A stretch of DNA of 11,952 nt, from the NCBI GenBank assembly GCA_020425885.1, contig JAGQRA010000688.1, positions 1 through 11,952 on the forward strand, written 5' to 3'. Below, in pieces: positions 7,557 to 11,952 of the stretch. Each line of letters opens with the position of its first letter. The first letter of the stretch is position 1. Made by a program: the position numbers and the translations under genes. This DNA is from Planctomycetota bacterium. Lineage in GTDB: Bacteria > Planctomycetota > UBA1135 > UBA2386. The notes beneath the pieces are model-generated. The model had not been told where the DNA came from. It did no database searches and worked only from the letters and a program-made list of their open reading frames with translations.

Positions 7557-9506
7557 CTACTTGCGCGGCAAGGTCCGGAATCGCAACACGACGCGCGTCG
7601 GCGGATCGGCATCGGGCCGATCGCCGGCGGCCGACGGGTCGACGACAGGGACTCCCTGGCCCTCTCCCTCGCGTTCAGCTGGCGGTCCATTCGACAACAC
7701 GACCTGCAACTCGCCATTGGCCAGCTCGTAGTCGCGTTCCTTGGCCAGAACGGCCAGGTGACGGATCAACTGCTGCACCTCCGACTTCGGCCCCTCGACC
7801 AACCAGCCGTGCTCGGCGGGCAGCTCCTCGGTCCCCTCCGCGCGGCGACGCTCACCGCCTCTCTCGAAGAGCGGCGCCTCGGCGAAGTGCCGCACCTGCG
7901 CGCCGATCCGCTGCAGCTTCAGCTGCCACGGAAACGCCGTAGCGGTCTTCGTCGCCGCGGCGTCCTGGTCTTCGTTGGCCTCGCCATCGGCGCGACTCGA
8001 GTCGCGTTTCAGAGCCTCCAAACCGAGTTCCGCTTCGACGAAGGCGACGAGGGAGGTGTCGAGATTCGCCAAGCGCGTGGCATCGCCGCGCCGCGCCCGC
8101 GAGGCGTAGCGCGGCCCAGTCGGCCCGAACGTGGCCGGCCCGGTCGGCGCCGATGTTCCGGCTGGGGCCGAGGGCGCGCTCGGGGCCGGAGTCGATGGAC
8201 CGGCCGGAGCGGGAGTGGATGGACCGGCCGGAGCGCCGACCTTCGTGTTGCCTCCCGTCGCCGGCGCCTTCGAGGATTTGTCGGGCGGCACGGCCGACTG
8301 TGACCGCGGCGGTTCGACGAAGCGGGTCAAGCGAAGGAACGGCAGCACGACGACCTCGCCGCTGTCTTCGAGTTGCCGGTCGGATGGAACCTGCTTCCCC
8401 GTCTCGCCGACGACCTGCGGCCTGGCATCGGCTGATTCCTTGGCCAGAGAGGTCGACCGACCACCACTCGGGCCTTCACCACCGGCCCCGACCCCACCCG
8501 ACCCGAAGAAGAAATCGTCGCTCCCGGTCTTTGCGCCCGCCTTCGACTTGTTCTCCGCGCCGGCCTCCGGCTCGGCCTTCGCGCCGGCCTTCCGCTCGTG
8601 CTTCGATTCATCGTTCAACTCGAACCCCAGGGTCGGGGACGGGCTCTCGGTCACCAGCAGTTCGGTCGCGCCTGCCGCCGATGCCTGTTCAACTGGCGCG
8701 GCGTTGCCGGCGGTTGGCAACGTGTCTGATCTGGCAGGCCCGGGCTGCGGCTGCGCCGTCGAGGTCGGCTCCGGCACCGTCACCTTGTCCCATCGCGACA
8801 GGGTGCCATTCGGGGCACCGGCCTCGGGTCGCCCGGCCTCGCTGCCGGCGCGGTCGGTAACGGACATGGTCATGATCCTGGCCCTGGCATCGCCAGCTGC
8901 CTTGGCGACATCGGCCGCACCAGCGGATTCGACTCCACCGACGACGACATCCTTGTCGGAGCCCGCAGCGCTCCCGAGCAGGACGCTCACCTCGACATCC
9001 GAACTCGGGACTTCTCCGGCAGGATCGCCGGGTGACATCGCGCCTGCTTCCGGCAGCGATCCCTGCCGTGAGACCTCGGCTCGCCGCTGCGCCTCGTCAG
9101 CCGCCGTCGCGCCGGGTTTCGCATCGACGTGAGCCGACGACTCGATCGCCGGAGACGTCTTCGTCGGCAGCGAGTTGAGCCACACCGCCAGCGTCAACAG
9201 CGCCGCCGCCGCCGCGGCGCTGAACAGCAGGCGATAGCTCCGCCCCGGCAGTGATCGGGTCGAGCCGCGACAGGCCTCGCTGGCGAGCGAGGCCATCACC
9301 CGGCTCGCGATGTCGACCTCCATCGTCGGCGCCCGCAAGGCTCGGCGCACGGTGTTGACCGTCCGTTCGTACTCGTCGAGCTCGCGCTGCAGCTGGGGAT
9401 TGACGCGCAGCTCGGCGACGAAGCGATCGCGGTCCTTGTCGCTCATGCAACCATCGACGAATTCGGCCATGCGCTCGTCGAGCGGAGGTTCGGGTTCGAA
9501 GCTCAT
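7557..9506 (-). CDS. Anti-sigma-like single-pass membrane protein with very long extracytoplasmic region
   Basis: The protein has 649 residues. The ATG at 9504-9506 overlaps the sigma factor's TGA as ATGA, which fixes the start and implies translational coupling. Residues 1-60 are charged and helical ('ERMAEFVDG', 'PQLQRELDEYE'), as in the sigma-binding domain of anti-sigma factors. The zinc-binding H-x3-C-x2-C motif is absent; the only cysteines here are Cys20 and Cys79. One membrane helix spans residues 91-112. Residues ~113-465 are low-complexity and rich in Ala, Gly, Pro, Ser and Glu. They include 'DDFFFGSGG' and a Pro-Ala repeat at about 424-465. From ~470 to the end the sequence looks folded again, with a likely beta-alpha-beta unit (GWLVEGP...LIRHL...ELQVVL, 567-604). 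The role as anti-sigma is inferred from position, topology and coupling, and the size is far above the family norm of ~200-250 residues. Confidence 0.75.
   Translation of the reverse strand: MSFEPEPPLDERMAEFVDGCMSDKDRDRFVAELRVNPQLQRELDEYERTVNTVRRALRAPTMEVDIASRVMASLASEACRGSTRSLPGRSYRLLFSAAAAAALLTLAVWLNSLPTKTSPAIESSAHVDAKPGATAADEAQRRAEVSRQGSLPEAGAMSPGDPAGEVPSSDVEVSVLLGSAAGSDKDVVVGGVESAGAADVAKAAGDARARIMTMSVTDRAGSEAGRPEAGAPNGTLSRWDKVTVPEPTSTAQPQPGPARSDTLPTAGNAAPVEQASAAGATELLVTESPSPTLGFELNDESKHERKAGAKAEPEAGAENKSKAGAKTGSDDFFFGSGGVGAGGEGPSGGRSTSLAKESADARPQVVGETGKQVPSDRQLEDSGEVVVLPFLRLTRFVEPPRSQSAVPPDKSSKAPATGGNTKVGAPAGPSTPAPAGPSTPAPSAPSAPAGTSAPTGPATFGPTGPRYASRARRGDATRLANLDTSLVAFVEAELGLEALKRDSSRADGEANEDQDAAATKTATAFPWQLKLQRIGAQVRHFAEAPLFERGGERRRAEGTEELPAEHGWLVEGPKSEVQQLIRHLAVLAKERDYELANGELQVVLSNGPPAEREGEGQGVPVVDPSAAGDRPDADPPTRVVLRFRTLPRK
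8188..8235. repeat. Tandem duplication of a 24-bp unit inside the anti-sigma gene
   Basis: Units 8188-8211 and 8212-8235 are adjacent and differ at one base (C8193 versus G8217). The change is silent, or nearly so, in the minus-strand frame. Each unit encodes eight residues of the type PAPAGPST. Weaker 8-residue units follow on the protein (PAPSAPSA, PAGTSAPT). Confidence 0.85.
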
Positions 9507-10285
9507 GGCGCGTAGTCCTTCAACATGTTCTGCAACAACAACCGGCCGCGGTGGATCCGTGACCGCACGGTGCCGGGTGGAACGCCGAGCACCTCGCCGA
9601 TCTCCTCGTAGGACAACGACTCCATGTCGCGCATGACCACCGCGGCACGGAAGTCGTCGGGCAGCTGCCGTACGCATTCCCGTACGCGGGCCAGGAACTC
9701 GTGCTGGCTGGCCCGTTCCCCGGGCTCGATCTCGCGACCGACGGGCTGCGTGTAGAGGTCGTCCGAACCGGCGATCGGGGCGTTGATCGAGAACGTGGCG
9801 CGGTTGCGCTTGCTGGCCTTCCGCTTGCGGTACTCGCCGATCGCGACGTTCATCGCGATGGTATGCATCCAGCTCTGGAAGCGCACCTGGCCATCGAACC
9901 CGGGGAGTCCCTTGTGCACGCGCAGGAAGGTCTCCTGACAGAGATCCTCGGCCATGGCTCGATCGCAACGCAGCACGGACACCATCACTCGCATCACCCG
10001 GTCCTGAAACATCTCAACGAGTCCGCGGAACGCATCCGGATCACCATCCTGAGCACGCAACATCAGTTCGCGTGCCGGATCGTCGTCCGGTTGCTTGTCG
10101 CGGATTGCGTCCCCCGACGTAGAGAGGCGCGCGGGGACGGCCAACAGACGTTTCGGTCCGGGCAGGGTTCCCTCGACGGCGGGCTTTTTCTCGGCGGTCA
10201 CAGGGCGCTGAACGATTCGGTGGCAACGGCAGTTCGGCTCGAACCCGGTTCGAACTCGCCTGACCGCGGCGATCAGGAGCGGCAT
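9503..10285 (-). CDS. RNA polymerase ECF-type sigma factor
   Basis: The reading frame gives 260 residues from the ATG at 10285. Region 2 spans about 72-156, including 'ARELMLRAQDGDPDAF', 'AEDLCQETFLRVHKGL' and 'FQSWMHTIAMNVAIGEYRKR', the typical core-binding and -10-recognition helices. Region 4 spans about 203-254 with 'LPDDFRAAVVMRDMESLSYE', 'EIGEVLGVPPGTV' and 'RSRIHRGR', a standard -35-binding helix-turn-helix. There is no region 3, as expected for ECF factors. The ~70 residues before region 2 are unlike the family and have no clear ribosome-binding site. The true start may therefore be internal, such as GTG at 10201 or TTG at 10144. The stop overlaps the start of the membrane partner by ATGA. 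It presumably directs transcription of its own operon in response to an envelope signal. Confidence 0.92.
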   Translation of the reverse strand: MPLLIAAVRRVRTGFEPNCRCHRIVQRPVTAEKKPAVEGTLPGPKRLLAVPARLSTSGDAIRDKQPDDDPARELMLRAQDGDPDAFRGLVEMFQDRVMRVMVSVLRCDRAMAEDLCQETFLRVHKGLPGFDGQVRFQSWMHTIAMNVAIGEYRKRKASKRNRATFSINAPIAGSDDLYTQPVGREIEPGERASQHEFLARVRECVRQLPDDFRAAVVMRDMESLSYEEIGEVLGVPPGTVRSRIHRGRLLLQNMLKDYAP

Positions 10286-10406
10286 CCGGCGGACGCGGCT
10301 GGGGCACGATAACGCACCCGCGCGTCCGCGGCGACCCTACGACGCTGCGCGCCCCAGGTTCTTCCTGGTCGGCGGCAAGTCCACCCCGCTACGCTTGGCC
10401 TTCAAC
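10286..10406. other. Divergent intergenic region, sigma factor and Cys-rich gene
   Basis: The 121 bp between the two starts must carry promoters in both directions. It includes a short inverted repeat, CCAGG-TTCTT-CCTGG (10354-10368). I see no good ribosome-binding site for either gene and no sigma70-like promoter on either strand. Confidence 0.5.
10341..10365 (-). promoter_or_regulatory. Possible ECF-type promoter of the sigma operon (weak)
   Basis: Read on the minus strand, GGAAG (10365-10361) is followed after 16 bp by CGTC (10344-10341). Many ECF promoters have GGAAC and CGTC at about this spacing. The element lies about 55 bp before the ATG at 10285, which is a sensible leader length. 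One mismatch in a short motif in GC-rich DNA makes chance a real alternative. Confidence 0.2.
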
Positions 10407-10703
10407 ATGGCCAGGCACCTGTTCACGTTCCCTTGCCCGTGTTGCGACAAGCTGGTCGAGGTCGATACGCGCACCGGCAAGGCCCGCGCCATCCGCCCCG
10501 ACGAGAAGAAGCAGGGCGGCGACCTCGACTCCCTGCTCTCGGCGCAGCGGCAGGAGAGCCAGCGACTCGACTCGTTGTTCGACAGCGCCAGGAGCCGCGA
10601 GTCCAACGACGCGGACATCCTGGCGCAGCAGCTCGCGCGGGCCAAGGAGGAGGCGAAGAAGGACAAGGACGAGCGGCCGCCGAACATCTTCGACCTCGAC
10701 TGA
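10407..10703 (+). CDS. Small protein with N-terminal Cys-x-Cys-Cys motif and charged helical tail
   Basis: The protein has 98 residues. The ATG at 10407 is chosen over an in-frame TTG at 10395 because it places the motif closer to the N-terminus, as in similar small planctomycete proteins. The N-terminus reads 'FPCPCCDKLVEVDTRTGKAR', with Cys10, Cys12 and Cys13 and a His at 4. This resembles one half of a zinc ribbon (beta hairpin after the cysteines), but the second Cys pair is absent, so metal binding would need a partner or dimer. Residues ~32-90 are polar and highly charged, with Gln/Arg/Glu/Lys-rich stretches likely to form a helix or coiled coil. The C-terminus 'PPNIFDLD' is a short acidic tail. 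There is no signal peptide, so it is cytoplasmic. It is divergent from the sigma factor and convergent with feoB. Function unknown. Confidence 0.72.
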   Translation: MARHLFTFPCPCCDKLVEVDTRTGKARAIRPDEKKQGGDLDSLLSAQRQESQRLDSLFDSARSRESNDADILAQQLARAKEEAKKDKDERPPNIFDLD

Positions 10704-10734
10704 GGTGCCGAGAAGGAGCCGCGATGCGGCCCCT

Positions 10735-10754
10735 CGACGAGTATGATCTCGTCG
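10735..10754. terminator. Hairpin in the gap between convergent genes
   Basis: CGACGAG and CTCGTCG form a perfect 7-bp stem around a 6-nt loop (TATGAT). It lies 31 bp after the stop of the small plus-strand gene and 22 bp beyond the feoB stop on the other strand. No T-run follows on either side, so it is not a classical intrinsic terminator. It may still end or stabilise both transcripts. Confidence 0.35.
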
Positions 10755-10776
10755 CAGCTGCCGCTGCGTCGGCCTC

Positions 10777-11952
10777 TCAGCTGTCCTGGTAGCCGAACAG
10801 GCTCCCGACCTGGTAGATCGTCACCGCCACCAGCCACGCCAGCCCGGTCATGTAGGCGAAGGTGAAACCGGGCCAGAACCACGAGTGCGTCTCGCGTCTG
10901 ATCGTCGCCAGCGTCGATGCGCATTGGCTGCAGAGGGCGAAGAAGGCCATCGCCGCGAGGGCGACCAGGCCGGTCATCGACCGCGACCCGTCTTCGTTTC
11001 GCGCCCGCTGCAGCGCGGTGCGGAGCCGAACCACGGACTCCGCGTCGGCGTCGCTGTCGGCGGCGACGTCGCCCAGGCTGTGCAGCGTTCCGAGCGTGGG
11101 CACGACGAGCTCTCGGGCCGGGAAGGCGGCGAGGATGCCCACGGTCAACTTCCAGTCGAAGCCCGCGAGCGCGAACGCAGGCTGCACGGCTCTGCCGATC
11201 GAGGCCAGCACGCTCTGCTCGAGATAGGCCGCCGCCTCGGCGCCGTCGAGCCTTGCCCGTTCGGCATCGCCGACAGCGCCCTCCGGGGCCGCCATGCGCA
11301 AGGCCTCGAAGCGATCGTGGATCTCGGCCGGCCGCGGGAAGTAGCCGAGAGCCCAGACCACCACGGTCGCCGCCAGGATCACGGTGCCGGCCGTACGCAG
11401 GAACTCTCGCACCGACATCCAGGCATGGCGGCCGACATGTCGCAGGGGAGGCATGTGATAGACCGGCAGCTCCATCGCCAGGATCGAGACGCCGCCGCGC
11501 AGCAACGTCTTGCGCAGCACGAAGGCGACGACGAAGGCCGCGACGATGCCGAGCATGTAGAGCAGGAACAGCAACAGGCCGGCCTGATGGGCCGGGAAGA
11601 ACGCCGCCAGCATGACGACGTAGACCGGCAACCGGGCCGAGCACGACATCAACGGCGCGACCAGGATCGTCGTCAGGCGGTCGCGTTCGTCGGTGATGAT
11701 GCGCGAGGCCATGATGCCCGGGATCGCACAGGCGAAGCTGCTGGACAACGGCACGAAGCTCTTGCCGGTCAGGCCAACCTTGCGCAGCAGTCGGTCGAGC
11801 AGGAACACGGCGCGCGCCATGTAGCCCGACGCCTCGAGGATCCCGACCATCGCCATCAGCAGCGCGATCTGCGGCACGAACAGCAGCACCGTGCCCAACC
11901 CACCGATGATGCCATCGACGATCAGGCTCCGCACGGCACCTTCGTCGAGCCC
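10777..11952 (-). CDS. feoB: Ferrous iron transporter FeoB, C-terminal membrane part (partial)
   Basis: The frame is open to the right edge, leaving 391 residues. The N-terminal GTPase domain lies beyond the window. The visible part matches the FeoB permease: 'GIIGGLGTVLLFVPQIALL', 'LEASGYMARAVFLLDR', the first gate region 'SFACAIPGIMASR', then 'PLMSCSARLPVY', 'FPARELVVPTLG', and the C-terminal 'CSQCASTLATIRRETHSW'. Several membrane helices follow these motifs in the normal order, and FeoB_C and gate domains appear intact, ending at 'YQVGSLFGYQDS'. It takes up Fe2+ across the inner membrane. The codon at 11932-11934 is an internal GTG, not a start, because the conserved frame continues upstream. 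No feoA follows downstream; it might lie upstream, outside the window. Confidence 0.96.
   Translation of the reverse strand, partial: GLDEGAVRSLIVDGIIGGLGTVLLFVPQIALLMAMVGILEASGYMARAVFLLDRLLRKVGLTGKSFVPLSSSFACAIPGIMASRIITDERDRLTTILVAPLMSCSARLPVYVVMLAAFFPAHQAGLLLFLLYMLGIVAAFVVAFVLRKTLLRGGVSILAMELPVYHMPPLRHVGRHAWMSVREFLRTAGTVILAATVVVWALGYFPRPAEIHDRFEALRMAAPEGAVGDAERARLDGAEAAAYLEQSVLASIGRAVQPAFALAGFDWKLTVGILAAFPARELVVPTLGTLHSLGDVAADSDADAESVVRLRTALQRARNEDGSRSMTGLVALAAMAFFALCSQCASTLATIRRETHSWFWPGFTFAYMTGLAWLVAVTIYQVGSLFGYQDS

Noticed and set aside
8131..9132. A 333-codon Pro/Gly/Ser-rich plus-strand frame opposite the anti-sigma gene
   Set aside because: Its composition mirrors the low-complexity sense strand. 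The minus-strand gene has ATGA coupling, a membrane helix and the expected neighbour.
9507..9968. Upstream extension of the anti-sigma frame to an earlier start, giving 803 residues
   Set aside because: The extra part lies entirely within the sigma factor gene in another frame and is unlike a protein. The ATG at 9506 is coupled to the sigma stop.
10354..10368. CCAGG-TTCTT-CCTGG as a terminator or operator
   Set aside because: The stem has only 5 bp, there is no T-run, and it lies between divergent genes where no terminator is expected. It is mentioned only as part of the intergenic region.
10337..11644. A 435-codon minus-strand frame across the small Cys gene and feoB
   Set aside because: It is in a different frame from the unmistakable FeoB sequence and has a low-complexity Arg/Gly composition.
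1..11952. CRISPR arrays, tRNAs, insertion sequences, phage or defence genes
   Set aside because: No regularly spaced repeats, cloverleaf pattern, transposase or integrase motifs or nuclease/helicase signatures were seen on either strand.

Overview
This is a GC-rich window with densely packed genes and short gaps. It most resembles a planctomycete (Planctomycetota). Three things suggest this: a secreted-protein C-terminal domain at the left edge that I associate with Poly30/Pla163-type planctomycetes, large exported TPR proteins, and an ECF sigma factor paired with an oversized membrane anti-sigma-like protein. The lineage is an inference, because the window holds no rRNA or other marker gene. 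I see no tRNA, rRNA, CRISPR array, insertion sequence, phage gene or attachment site.

Left part, plus strand (1-5478). The window opens inside the last ~138 codons of a secreted protein. After a 137-bp gap come two adjacent genes, one base apart and so probably co-transcribed. The first encodes a 1113-aa TPR protein with a possible lipoprotein signal. The second encodes a 526-aa TPR protein with a clear signal peptide. Reading them against each other shows a shared TPR super-repeat of about 210-260 residues, present twice in the first protein and once, shortened, at the end of the second. This is the least explained feature of the window.

Middle part, minus strand (10285 down to 5484). Four genes run in one direction: an ECF sigma factor, a 649-aa single-pass membrane protein in the anti-sigma position, an MFS transporter and an NRDE/TANGO2-family protein. 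Sigma factor and partner overlap by ATGA; the later gaps are 25 and 35 bp, so one transcript is likely. The anti-sigma-like protein has a short cytoplasmic N-terminus without a zinc motif, one membrane helix, and a very long low-complexity region containing a fresh 24-bp tandem duplication. It ends in a small folded-looking domain. The MFS gene starts with TTG, and that codon lies at the centre of an almost perfect palindrome.

Right part (10286-11952). A 121-bp divergent intergenic region separates the sigma factor from a small plus-strand gene encoding a Cys-x-Cys-Cys protein with a charged helical tail. That gene converges on feoB, whose C-terminal membrane part fills the right end on the minus strand and runs off the window. 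A perfect 7-bp hairpin lies in the convergent gap.

The feoB and NRDE genes and the MFS transporter are ordinary. The TPR pair and the sigma/anti-sigma module are the best candidates for undescribed biology.
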